Assembly (NCBI RefSeq): GCF_002158865.1
Contig: NZ_CP021455.1
Coordinates: 3,906,001-3,970,000 of the forward strand
DNA: 64,000 nucleotides
Origin: Comamonas serinivorans
GTDB taxonomy: Bacteria > Pseudomonadota > Gammaproteobacteria > Burkholderiales > Burkholderiaceae_C
Reading direction: 5' to 3'
This document shows positions 37,246-45,202 of the stretch, in pieces. The notes beneath the pieces are model-generated. The model was not told the DNA's origin and made no database searches. It saw nothing but the letters and a program-made list of their open reading frames with translations. Both the position numbers and the translations under genes were made by a program. The number at the start of each line of letters is the position of its first letter. Position 1 is the first letter of the stretch.

Positions 37246-37305
37246 GAGCCAGATAGTAACGCCTTGGCCTTGAGGGCGTGGATTCGGCGATTTGGCCATC
37301 CCCGG

Positions 37306-37698
37306 TCACAAATTCGCAAAGCTTCGATGCAATCGAAGAGCCTCTCTGCTGGGAGACACGCTGGCATGGTCAACGTGCAGCGGCTGGCCCCGCAGTGCTT
37401 CGTACTCGGTTCCGTCCAAGTCTGGAGCGACCAGTACCTGTAGGGTCTCGCTGTCAACCGACAGTAGCCCTAAATCGAACAACGTGTGCAAATCTGCTCG
37501 CAGCAGAAGCCCGTTGGATGGATGGTTTGTCCCCGGCCCCTGATACGGCACGATGTGCGCGGCTTCTAGCGCCGACGCCACCGTACAGCCCGACATGGCG
37601 CAGCAGCCGTAAGCCTCCAGAAGCTGATTGCGAAATCCAGCCTGTCCGCGCCGTATCGCGATTTCGCGCGCCACACGCTCACGCCCATCTTCGATCAT
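37306..37698 (-). pseudogene. HNH endonuclease domain, split from the upstream protein by a frameshift
   Basis: A 130-residue HNH domain: RGQAGFRNQLLEAYGCCAMSGCTVASALEAAHIVPYQGPGTNHPSNGLLLRADLHTLFDLGLLSVD. The His-containing AAHI and the later N and H positions of the fold are present; domains of this kind often form the C-terminus of larger proteins. No ribosome binding site precedes the ATG. The frame stays open and natural-looking upstream (ADAVGADLPPAFDPA, to about 37765), where it abuts the other frame of the large gene. It is most simply the C-terminus of that gene after a one-base shift. Confidence 0.65.
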
Positions 37699-37705
37699 TG
37701 CCGGG

Positions 37706-39919
37706 TCAAAGGCCGGCGGAAGATCGGCGCCAACAGCATCTGCTGGCGCGGCCTCTGAACAGCGCGCCAGGCGACTTGGTGGCCATGCCTTCGAAGAGCG
37801 CGCCTCCCGTCACGATTGGGTTGCCCGCGAGGTACGCCTTCAGCAAACGATCCACTACCAACACCTGCTTGCCGCCGACAAGTGAGAATGGCAGCTTGCC
37901 CGGGATGATGAGCGTCGCGGTCTCCTTGCCCACGATGTCGCACGTGACTCGCAGTTCGGGAAGGGCAGCCGCGGCGGCACGCTGCCGCCCGTCGCGCAGG
38001 ATCTGCATCAGCCGTGGCTGATCGACGGTGGCCCCGTCCACGCCCGCGACGAGGACGTCTCCGATCTGCACAACGACGTTAGCGCCGAGGAACTCGGGAC
38101 ACGTCTCAGTGGCCGTCAGCACCACGCCCCAGCCGGCCTGGCCGTCGCCACGCAGGCTGCTGTCCACCGCGGCGATGGCATCCATCCGATCAAGACGGCG
38201 AGCCAGATGAACTGGAACTTCCTCGTTGCCGTTCACAAGCGTGCCGAGCTTGATCACGGGGCCGCCCGACCGCGGCGTGCGTCCCATGCGCATCGCACCG
38301 CGAAGCCCCTTGACGATCCGCTCAGTCAACCAGTCGCGCTTGATGTCGAAACGTTCGACCTCGGCGGGCTCGACCGTATTCGAGTGGCCGGTGTCCGGGT
38401 CGTCGTACACGAGCCGACCATCCAACGATCGAACTTGCGCCTGGAACGCGGTCCCGTCATCGCGCAGACGCGTCACGGAGGAGGCACGAGATTTGGGGAC
38501 GAGGAATCCGCCCGCGCGCAGAACATCGACGTCTGCGCCCCAACCGGCAAGCTCGGCACGGGTTACGTCGGCATCATCAGATTCGTACAAGCGCAGCATT
38601 GCGCCGAACTGTCGGCCCTCATTGGCGGCATCCAGCGGCGCGACCGATCGGACGATGCCGAATGCTTCCAGCACCGCGTAGCCCAGTTCACGGTCGCGCG
38701 GGTCCTGGCGACTTGCCAGATTGCAGCGGTTGGGCGAACTCAGCGTGATCGGAAGATTCACTTCCTTTCCCTCTCGCTGGAACCGCATGTTGATCACCAC
38801 CCGGCTGATCAAAGCCGCCCGCCTGAAGATGTTGTTATCGCCGAGCATGGCGTGCGCGGCGGTCTCGATGTCGTCGTCCTTGTCGACCTTGACCACCACG
38901 CGGCGCTTGAGGTTCTGCGGTCGGGCCTCCGCTTCGACGACACGCACATCAAGGATGCCGAGGCTCTCGACCTGCGCCAGTGACAAGTGCAGAGAGCGGT
39001 AGAAGCGCTCCAGGTTGTACTGCCGCAGCGACATCGGTCGATCCGACAGGTCTGATCCGGTCGCGACCTCAGCGAACGCGGCCGCGATAAGCGGCCGTTC
39101 GGCCGATTCTTGCGCGAAGACCTCGATGCGCTTCTCATCCGGTTGGAAAAGCAGCGTGGCTTCGACAGGCGGCTTGTAGTGGATCGGCTGCAGCGACAGA
39201 TCTGGCAATGTGTTCTGCACGCTATTCGTGGCCCCGGCGTGCCGGATCAGGAACATGTGCAAGGAACCAGAGCTGCCGTCTTCAGCGGTCAGCCCGACCT
39301 GGAAGTACTGGATCAGGCAAGGTCCGGAGATCTGTAGCTGCGCCTTGATCTTGCTTTCGAAAGCGGCCTTGCTGGTCTCGTTCCATTCGAAGTCTGCCAA
39401 GTGGTCACAGTCGACCTCGAAGGCTTCGTAGAGCTTGCCGAAGTTTCGGTAGTGCTCGGCGTAATGGAATCGCTCAGCCTCCTCGAACAGATCGGGCGCC
39501 CGAACGAGCAGGAACGTTGCACGGCCGAGGTCATCGGTCTGCTCGTCGAACCCGGCTCGAAGACGACCTTCCGCGTCGTCGAATTTGAACAGGTCACGCT
39601 CGGCGACTCTGATCGCCGTTGGCCCCTTTCCTTCGGCCAGTGCGATGACCCGTCGGGCGTCCCCTTCGAGCCTAGCTTGAGCCTCTGTGGGTAGATTGCG
39701 GCAGCCGGCCGACAACTCGCGACGTGCGCTTGCGCAGGTCTGCGCATCGACGCCGTCGACCAGCTGCGCCAGGGCCGAGGTCACCCAGGCCTGGTTGGCA
39801 AGCTCGCTGACGCTGCTGCACAGCGTCCGGAGGGCGCCAAGGGATGCAGTCTCAACAAACCGGTGGAATGAGGCAGTGTTCTTGTTCGCCTGGGCCATTC
39901 GTTCGTTCTGTTCCTTCAA
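37706..39919 (-). CDS. Large unrecognised protein of a PIN/ImmA defence-like operon (frameshifted 3' end)
   Basis: A 737-residue protein I cannot assign. It is soluble, with a helical N-terminus (HRFVETASLGALRTLCSSVSEL) and a mixed alpha/beta middle containing RFYRSLHLSLAQVESLGILDVRVVEAEARPQNLKRRVVVKVDKDDD. Its last residues, GRASRCCWRRSSAGL, are unlike the rest and arise after a probable frameshift near 37757-37768; without it the protein would continue into the HNH domain, giving about 870 residues. The start is TTG at 39919 with GAGGG five bases before it, eight bases after the PIN gene stop. It is likely the effector of the operon. Confidence 0.6.
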   Translation of the reverse strand: MKEQNERMAQANKNTASFHRFVETASLGALRTLCSSVSELANQAWVTSALAQLVDGVDAQTCASARRELSAGCRNLPTEAQARLEGDARRVIALAEGKGPTAIRVAERDLFKFDDAEGRLRAGFDEQTDDLGRATFLLVRAPDLFEEAERFHYAEHYRNFGKLYEAFEVDCDHLADFEWNETSKAAFESKIKAQLQISGPCLIQYFQVGLTAEDGSSGSLHMFLIRHAGATNSVQNTLPDLSLQPIHYKPPVEATLLFQPDEKRIEVFAQESAERPLIAAAFAEVATGSDLSDRPMSLRQYNLERFYRSLHLSLAQVESLGILDVRVVEAEARPQNLKRRVVVKVDKDDDIETAAHAMLGDNNIFRRAALISRVVINMRFQREGKEVNLPITLSSPNRCNLASRQDPRDRELGYAVLEAFGIVRSVAPLDAANEGRQFGAMLRLYESDDADVTRAELAGWGADVDVLRAGGFLVPKSRASSVTRLRDDGTAFQAQVRSLDGRLVYDDPDTGHSNTVEPAEVERFDIKRDWLTERIVKGLRGAMRMGRTPRSGGPVIKLGTLVNGNEEVPVHLARRLDRMDAIAAVDSSLRGDGQAGWGVVLTATETCPEFLGANVVVQIGDVLVAGVDGATVDQPRLMQILRDGRQRAAAAALPELRVTCDIVGKETATLIIPGKLPFSLVGGKQVLVVDRLLKAYLAGNPIVTGGALFEGMATKSPGALFRGRASRCCWRRSSAGL

Positions 39920-39927
39920 GGGTGCCC

Positions 39928-40470
39928 TCAGGGGATGATCCCGAGGCGGACCTTCACTTTGATCTCATCGAGCCATGGCTGTCGGTAGTGGCGTGCCATC
40001 TGGTCGAGCTGCATTCGGGCGACGCCGGCTTGCTGGGCGAGTTGCTCTAGCGAGGTGACCAGGTCGAGCCAGTCGAGACGACCGGCAGCGACGATTGCCG
40101 CCTTGTCGGCCGTCGACAACAGCAGCTTGGCGGTCGCGGCCAGCCCCTGGCCGTGAAGCCAAGCCAGAAGATGAAGCTCGCCATCGTCTAGGCCAGCACT
40201 CGCTGGATGAGCCAGCGCGAAACGGGCGAGCGTCCGCTTGTCGACGGCGTGCCTTGCAGTCAAGCCTTCCACCAGAACGTCTCGATCCACCGCGACGCGA
40301 CGCGGATCGGCCGGATCACCCGTCAGCGCTTCCTCGACGCACTTCTCGACGGTTTCAACGGAGAAGGTCGAAGTCAGCGCCGACCAGCAACCGATGCGAA
40401 AGGCTTCCAGGATGACGTTGGTATCGACGAAGACACGAACTCGGGCGATAGGAGCGGCGACCTGCGGCAT
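39928..40470 (-). CDS. PIN-domain protein (probable nuclease)
   Basis: A 180-residue PIN-fold protein. The first acidic residue is in RVFVDTNVILEAFR, the middle cluster is ASAGLDDGELHLLAWL, and the last is in LLLSTADKAAIVAA, giving a plausible Asp/Glu metal site. PIN proteins are mostly RNases, often toxins or RNA-processing enzymes. An upstream TTG at 40488 overlaps the preceding stop (TTGA) and would give 186 residues. It lies between the XRE-ImmA gene and the large unknown gene, in one tightly packed operon. No cognate small antitoxin is seen. Confidence 0.78.
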   Translation of the reverse strand: MPQVAAPIARVRVFVDTNVILEAFRIGCWSALTSTFSVETVEKCVEEALTGDPADPRRVAVDRDVLVEGLTARHAVDKRTLARFALAHPASAGLDDGELHLLAWLHGQGLAATAKLLLSTADKAAIVAAGRLDWLDLVTSLEQLAQQAGVARMQLDQMARHYRQPWLDEIKVKVRLGIIP

Positions 40471-40484
40471 TCTGGACGCGCCCT

Positions 40485-41606
40485 TCAAAGCTCATAGGGC
40501 GCAGTCATCGAGTGCTCGGCGAACAGGTCGCCCAGCTGCGGCAAGCTCATGCCCACCGCCTTGGCGGCCTTCCGCGCGGACAGGCGACCATGATCGATGG
40601 CACGGTGAAGCATGCCGACGAAGGCGGGCGAGAAGCGTTTCGGAGTGCCTGCGACAGACGCACGCTGGCGCTCGCGACGCAGCGCCTCACACGCGGCCTG
40701 ATCGATCCAGCGCATGTTGAACAGTCGCCACGCCAGAGCGGTGGGCGCGACGCGAAGCTCAGCAGCGACGTCGGCTAGATGGTCCACGTCTCCGATGCGG
40801 CGCTTGTCGATAAGCTGCTCCAGCGACACGGTGGGCATCAGCAGCGCGGCGGCGAAGTTGTTTGCCAACTGCTCGATTCGGCGCGTGCGTCCGCGCTCCT
40901 CGAACGAGTTGGACTCGCGGTGCTCAGGCTTCATCGCGTCCCACGTCAACGCGTGGAACAGCTCATGCGCGAGATCGTAGAAGCGCCGCGCTTCAGGCTC
41001 GTGGCGGTTAATCAGGATGACGCCCAAGTCCTGCAGGTGGCAGGTCGCGCCAGAGATCGCCTCCCGGTCGTCATTCGACAAGGTGTCGACAAAGAGCACC
41101 GGGATGTCGAGCTCCTTCTCGACGCTGTCGATCAGGCGCTCAGCCGGGACCTTACCCAGCTTCAGCGCCTCGACCAGATCCTCGGCGCGCGCAATGGCCT
41201 CCTCGAACGAAGACTGCATCGTCAGCCGCAGGCTGTGCTTGAGCGGGCTGGTACGCCCCTGCTCCTGCTCACGCAGCCAGCGCAGCAAGCCAATCCACTG
41301 CCCCGCGCGCAGCTCGAACTCGTCTAGCTGCTCTTGTTGCAGTTGCGGCTCCGCCCGCCACGAGAACTGCGCTTCGCCCGCGACGACGAACGGATCGAGG
41401 AAGAACTCGACGTCGCGGTCGAGCGCGTCGGACAGCACCACAAGCTCATCAGGCAACAGCCGACGCTTGCCGTTCTCCAGGTCAGAGACGCTCTGGCGGT
41501 CGTTCAAGCCCAGCAGCTCGGCCAGCCGGTCCTGGTTCCAGCCAGCAGCCTCGCGTGCAGCTTTGACGCGATAGCCGATGAGGCGATGGGACAGACGTTC
41601 GAGCAT
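40485..41606 (-). CDS. XRE-family regulator fused to ImmA/IrrE metallopeptidase
   Basis: A 373-residue fusion. Residues about 10-62 form an XRE helix-turn-helix (VKAAREAAGWNQDRLAELLGLNDRQSVSDLENGKRRLLP). The ImmA/IrrE-type zinc metallopeptidase (about 150-260) has the HExxH site in DLAHELFHALTW, preceded by GVILINRHEPEARRFYD. A helical C-terminus follows. Such proteins cleave or regulate a partner repressor and are common in mobile elements and defence loci. AGGAG lies nine bases before ATG 41606. It leads the operon with the PIN and large unknown genes. Confidence 0.86.
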   Translation of the reverse strand: MLERLSHRLIGYRVKAAREAAGWNQDRLAELLGLNDRQSVSDLENGKRRLLPDELVVLSDALDRDVEFFLDPFVVAGEAQFSWRAEPQLQQEQLDEFELRAGQWIGLLRWLREQEQGRTSPLKHSLRLTMQSSFEEAIARAEDLVEALKLGKVPAERLIDSVEKELDIPVLFVDTLSNDDREAISGATCHLQDLGVILINRHEPEARRFYDLAHELFHALTWDAMKPEHRESNSFEERGRTRRIEQLANNFAAALLMPTVSLEQLIDKRRIGDVDHLADVAAELRVAPTALAWRLFNMRWIDQAACEALRRERQRASVAGTPKRFSPAFVGMLHRAIDHGRLSARKAAKAVGMSLPQLGDLFAEHSMTAPYEL

Positions 41607-41732
41607 TGGCCGCACTCCTAAAACCGTCATTCTATTCTTGCGAACCGGATTTCGCAAGTTTGCCCTGCGTTGCCATCCGCTTCGGACCTCCTCGCGGACC
41701 ATCTGTGACGGTTTCGACTCCCTCGCCCCGTC

Positions 41733-41927
41733 ATGAACAACCCCGAACTTCCATCTCCCGCGGAGATGCAGCCCGCCGCCCGCGCCGCTGAGATCACCGC
41801 CATCCTTGCGGCAGCCATCATCCGCAGTACGACTGCCGACCGTCCAGCAGAGAGTCGGGTTGGCCTTGGCTTCCTGCCCGACCAGCGCGTTCATGCAACC
41901 CCCTATCCACTGGAGCAGTTGTCATGA
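41733..41927 (+). CDS. Small protein upstream of DUF2924, recombinase operon
   Basis: A 64-residue protein (MNNPELPSPAEMQPAARAAEITAILAAAIIRS). Its stop overlaps the DUF2924 start by four bases (ATGA), so it is translationally coupled. Residues about 15-32 form an Ala/Ile-rich helix. I do not recognise a family, but a small gene in this position fits a recombinase-DUF2924 module. Function unknown. Confidence 0.7.
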   Translation: MNNPELPSPAEMQPAARAAEITAILAAAIIRSTTADRPAESRVGLGFLPDQRVHATPYPLEQLS

Positions 41928-42367
41928 ACGAGAAGTCAGCGTCCATCGCGGCGCAGATCGCCGACCTGGGTCATCTCCCGATGGCCGAGCTGTGGGTCCT
42001 GTGGGATCGGTACTTCGAGCGCCGGCCCGACCATCCAAATCGCACGCACGTCGAGTCCCGCGTCGCCTACAAGCTGCAGGAGGCGGTCCATGGAGGGCTG
42101 GCCCCGCAGACGCGTCAGCGCCTGGAAGCCATCGGCGCCAAGCACTCGAAAATCAAGCTGCGGGCCAAGCCGCGCACGTTCAGCTTTGCACCCGGCACGG
42201 TGTTGCTGCGCGAGTGGGGCGAGCGCGAGCACCGGGTTACCGTCAACGCCGACGGCCACTTCGAGTACGAGGGCCACCGCTTCAAGAGCCTGACGGCCGT
42301 GGCACGCCACATCACCGGCCAGCACTGGAGCGGGCCCCTGTTCTTCGGCCTGAAGGGAGGCGCCTGA
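41924..42367 (+). CDS. DUF2924 protein
   Basis: A 147-residue protein of the DUF2924 family: an N-terminal helical part (LPMAELWVLWDRYFERRPDHPNRTHVESRVAYKLQE) and a C-terminal part with PGTVLLREWGEREHRVTVNADGHFEYEGHRFKSLTAVARHITGQHWSGPLFFGL, a short DNA-binding-type fold. Members nearly always accompany serine recombinases on mobile elements and probably help recombination. Its stop overlaps the recombinase start by one base. Confidence 0.86.
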   Translation: MNEKSASIAAQIADLGHLPMAELWVLWDRYFERRPDHPNRTHVESRVAYKLQEAVHGGLAPQTRQRLEAIGAKHSKIKLRAKPRTFSFAPGTVLLREWGEREHRVTVNADGHFEYEGHRFKSLTAVARHITGQHWSGPLFFGLKGGA

Positions 42368-43746
42368 TGGTCGAGATCGCGTCTCCCAAGGCGCGCAAGC
42401 GCTGCGCCGTGTACTGCCGGGTGTCGTCCGATGAGCGCCTGGACCAGGAGTTCAACTCCATCGATGCGCAAAAGGAGGCCGGCCACGCCTTCATCGCCAG
42501 CCAGCGAGCAGAGGGCTGGATTCCAGTGGCCGACGACTACGACGACCCCGGCTACTCCGGCGGCAACACGGAACGCCCGGCTCTGAAGCGCCTGCTGGCC
42601 GACATCCAAGCCCGACGCATCGACATCGTGGTCGTCTACAAGATCGACCGGCTCACGCGCAGCCTCACGGACTTTTCCAAAATGGTCGAGGTGTTCGAGC
42701 GACACAGCGTGTCGTTCGTGTCGGTGACCCAGCAGTTCAACACCACATCCTCGATGGGGCGGCTGACGCTCAACATCCTGCTGTCCTTCGCCCAGTTCGA
42801 GCGCGAGGTCACCGGCGAGCGAATCCGCGACAAGATCGCCGCTGCCAAGAAGAAGGGTCTGTGGATGGGCGGCGTGCCGACCATCGGGTACGACGTCGTC
42901 GAACGCCAGTTGGTGGTCAACGAGACGGAAGCTGCTGTCGTGCGGCGCATCTTCCAAGAGATGCTGACCATCGGCTCGCCCACCCAGATCGCGGCGCGTC
43001 TAACCGCAGAGGGCATCACAACGAAGGCTTGGACGACGCAGGACGGGCGGGTGCGCACCGGCACGCGCATCGACAAGAAGTACATCCACAAGGTGCTGCG
43101 CAACCGGATCTACCTGGGCGAGCTATCGAACAACGGCACCTGGTACCCCGGCGTGCATCCGCCGGTCATCGACCAGGCCCTGTGGGATCAGGTGCACGCC
43201 GTGCTGGCCCGGGACAGCCACGCGCGGTCGGTGGAGACCAAGATTCGCTCCCGCAACGACGCCTTGTTGCGCGGCCTGCTGTACGCGCCCTCCGGCGAGC
43301 GGATGTATCCAACGTACTCGCGCAAGAACGGACGCAAGTACCAGTACTACGTGTCGAAGTCCGAGAGCCGTTTCGGCGCGCCGGGCAAGAGCTACGAGCG
43401 GCTCCCAGCGGCCGAGATCGAGGCAGCGGTGGTGGCGCAGATCCGCACCGTGCTGACCAGTCCAGAGTCAGTGGCTGCGGTGGTGCGGCAGATTCAGCGA
43501 AGCGGCTCGCCCATCGACGAGGCGACGACGGTACTTGCGATGGGAAGGCTCAACGACGTGTGGGACCAACTGTTCCCTGCAGAGAAGCATCGCATCGCCA
43601 ACCTGATGATCGAGCGCGTAGACCTGATCCACACCGACGAGTTGCAGGGTGTGAAGGTCAAGTGGCGTGAGCTGGGCTGGGACGCTTTGATTGGGGAGTT
43701 CGCGCCGGGCAGCGTGGGCGCCGAGTTGCTGGAGGTGGAGGGATGA
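42367..43746 (+). CDS. Large serine recombinase (site-specific integrase)
   Basis: A 459-residue serine recombinase. The resolvase catalytic domain has the nucleophile in CAVYCRVSSDE, DDPGYSGGNTERP, and VVYKIDRLTRSLTDF. The recombinase domain follows (about 165-290), with the GYDVVERQLVVNETEAAVVRRIFQ pattern. The zinc-ribbon position (LLRGLLYAPSGERMYPTYSRKNGRKYQYYVS) lacks the usual cysteines. It most likely moves the 37.2-44.9 kb island. Its last four bases overlap the next gene. Confidence 0.92.
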   Translation: MVEIASPKARKRCAVYCRVSSDERLDQEFNSIDAQKEAGHAFIASQRAEGWIPVADDYDDPGYSGGNTERPALKRLLADIQARRIDIVVVYKIDRLTRSLTDFSKMVEVFERHSVSFVSVTQQFNTTSSMGRLTLNILLSFAQFEREVTGERIRDKIAAAKKKGLWMGGVPTIGYDVVERQLVVNETEAAVVRRIFQEMLTIGSPTQIAARLTAEGITTKAWTTQDGRVRTGTRIDKKYIHKVLRNRIYLGELSNNGTWYPGVHPPVIDQALWDQVHAVLARDSHARSVETKIRSRNDALLRGLLYAPSGERMYPTYSRKNGRKYQYYVSKSESRFGAPGKSYERLPAAEIEAAVVAQIRTVLTSPESVAAVVRQIQRSGSPIDEATTVLAMGRLNDVWDQLFPAEKHRIANLMIERVDLIHTDELQGVKVKWRELGWDALIGEFAPGSVGAELLEVEG

Positions 43747-44126
43747 AGGGCGGCTTGCAGGAGACCTTCGTGCCATTGACGCTGCGGCGGCGCGGCGTGC
43801 AGCGGCTGATGCAGGCCCCGCCCGAGGCGCGCGAAGCCCACGACAGCACCTTGATCGAGGGGATCGCACGGGCGTTCCACTGGCAGCGACTGCTGGACAG
43901 CGGCGTGATGACCAGCGGATCAGACATCGCGCGGGCGGAAGGGCTGCACCACTCGACCGTCAACGAACTGCTGCGGCTGACGCTGCTGGCCCCCGACATC
44001 ATCGAGTTGCTGCTGGCTGGCCGACAGCCCCGTCGCATGACACTGATGTGGTTTCAACGCCATCCGCTGCCAGTGGACTGGCAGGCACAACGCCAGGTCG
44101 TGGCCCGCTTCGAGGAGGATTCTTGA
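43743..44126 (+). CDS. HTH protein of recombinase operon, paralogue 1
   Basis: A 127-residue protein with a helix-turn-helix-like region, ARAFHWQRLLDSGVMTSGSDIARAEGLHHSTVNELLRLTLLAPDIIELLL. The same pattern recurs in the following gene, so the two are paralogues. The start overlaps the recombinase stop (ATGA), implying co-translation. A role as a recombination directionality factor or element regulator is likely but not shown. No membrane segment. Confidence 0.75.
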   Translation: MKGGLQETFVPLTLRRRGVQRLMQAPPEAREAHDSTLIEGIARAFHWQRLLDSGVMTSGSDIARAEGLHHSTVNELLRLTLLAPDIIELLLAGRQPRRMTLMWFQRHPLPVDWQAQRQVVARFEEDS

Positions 44127-44596
44127 GCACGAAACATCGGGGGCGCTTCGAGGGTGCGCCGGTCACCCGGAAACTGCCCGCGCCGGCAGGCGGCGTGAAG
44201 TTGGAGACCTTCGTGCCGTGGCGGCTAGTGCCTCGCGGCCTCAAGCGCGCGGTGATCACGCCGCCAGGCACGGCGAAGGCGGTGGAGGCTCATTCGTCGT
44301 GGGCCGAGCCGGCGCACTCCGTCGCCACGGACACGGCCTTGATGCGTTCGCTCGGGATGGCGCACCACTGGCAGCGCCTGCTCGCCGAGCAGCGCGTGGC
44401 CTCGGTGGCCGACATTGCGAAGGCCGAGGGGCTGGACACATCCCAGGTCCACCGACTGATGCGGCTGACCTTGTTGGCGCCGGAGGTGTTGGAGCGCCTG
44501 GTCAACATGCCAGACCTGCCGGTCCAGCGTCTTCTGGGTCGCCCGTGGCCGTATGGCTGGGCCGATCAAGTCCGGGTGCTGGACACGATACGCTGA
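44123..44596 (+). CDS. HTH protein of recombinase operon, paralogue 2
   Basis: A 157-residue protein whose C-terminal half, MAHHWQRLLAEQRVASVADIAKAEGLDTSQVHRLMRLTLLAPEVLERLV, is clearly related to the preceding gene product. The start is TTG at 44123, overlapping the previous stop (TTGA) and preceded by AGGAGG at four bases; the frame is open much further upstream but without natural sequence. The pair may act as DNA-binding co-factors of the recombinase. A terminator follows the stop closely. Confidence 0.74.
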   Translation: MSTKHRGRFEGAPVTRKLPAPAGGVKLETFVPWRLVPRGLKRAVITPPGTAKAVEAHSSWAEPAHSVATDTALMRSLGMAHHWQRLLAEQRVASVADIAKAEGLDTSQVHRLMRLTLLAPEVLERLVNMPDLPVQRLLGRPWPYGWADQVRVLDTIR

Positions 44597-44613
44597 CCGC
44601 CAAGTGGCACCAG

Positions 44614-44637
44614 AGCCGCCGTCGGGCGGCTTTTTTG
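44614..44637 (+). terminator. Terminator of the recombinase operon
   Basis: AGCCGCC pairs with GGCGGCT and is followed by six T residues, 17 bases after the last operon gene. Confidence 0.9.
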
Positions 44638-44856
44638 TTGCCCAACGTCGTGCCGGTCGCCGTCGCGGACCAGTTGCCGATCCCAACCGACGCCTCTAAG
44701 CCGTTGAATCAGCGGGGGGCGGTCCGGGGAGCCCTCCACGGAGCGTAGAGAAAAACAGAGAACAGAGAGGCCCTGAGGCTCGGAGGGCGGCGTGGGTGGG
44801 GCCATCGCGTCCGCAGATCACACTGTGAACACGCGCCAACACGCGGGGAACAGGCA

Positions 44857-44888
44857 AGAAAAAAGGCCAACCGAGAACGGTTGGCCTT
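44857..44888 (-). terminator. Terminator following the tmRNA 3' end
   Basis: On the minus strand AAGGCCAACCG pairs with CGGTTGGCCTT around four bases, then TTTTTTCTTGC. It lies directly after the tmRNA 3' sequence, as expected for ssrA. Confidence 0.9.
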
Positions 44889-44895
44889 GGGTAAA

Positions 44896-44930
44896 TGGTG
44901 GAGCTGGGGGGATTTGAACCCCCGTCCGCA
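44896..44930 (-). ncRNA. tmRNA (ssrA) 3'-terminal fragment, probable attachment site
   Basis: On the minus strand GCGGACGGGGGTTC, a perfect T-stem (GGGGG/CCCCC) and CAGCTCCACCA match the 3' end of bacterial tmRNA. The rest of ssrA is absent: to the right lie phage genes within 300 bases. The fragment therefore marks the junction where a prophage integrated into ssrA and displaced its old 3' end. The intact gene should be beyond the window. Confidence 0.78.
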
Positions 44931-44962
44931 CTTGCAGTATCAAGGGATTCCGGTGATCGGTG

Positions 44963-44981
44963 CGAAATCGGTGCGATTTCG
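44963..44981. repeat. Short hairpin next to the attachment site
   Basis: CGAAATCG and CGATTTCG pair perfectly around GTG, about 30 bases inside the prophage end. It overlaps a partial direct repeat of ATCGGTGCGA. It could be an arm-type site for an integrase, which is inference. Confidence 0.5.
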
Positions 44982-45076
44982 GGAAGTCTGACCGACACCG
45001 CAGAACACTCCAATGTGTTACTGAAACGTAACCGCAACCTTGTTTGTCGGACGGGTCAAGGCGCCCCGAGAGGGTG

Positions 45077-45202
45077 TCAGCGCGGGCAGCTCGTCCGCCA
45101 AAGCCAGGCAAGGCCCAATGCCACCGGCAGGCCAGCCCACCAGGGCGCCTGCCAGATGAACACCACCAGGCCCAGCAGCACGCTCCAGCCGCCCCAGTTC
45201 AT
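45077..45202 (-). CDS. Small phage membrane protein (41 residues)
   Basis: A 41-residue protein, MNWGGWSVLLGLVVFIWQAPWWA and onward, almost entirely hydrophobic. Its ATG overlaps the stop of the giant upstream gene by four bases (ATGA), and GGGGAGG lies four bases before it, so it is very probably translated. It ends shortly before the attachment site and is the last gene of the leftward structural operon. It could be a small lysis or membrane-associated protein; no family recognised. Confidence 0.72.
   Translation of the reverse strand: MNWGGWSVLLGLVVFIWQAPWWAGLPVALGLAWLWRTSCPR

Noticed and set aside
37201..37300. Possible complete tRNA near the island left border
   Set aside because: Only the 3' part resembles a tRNA/tmRNA; no D-arm or anticodon arm can be folded upstream.
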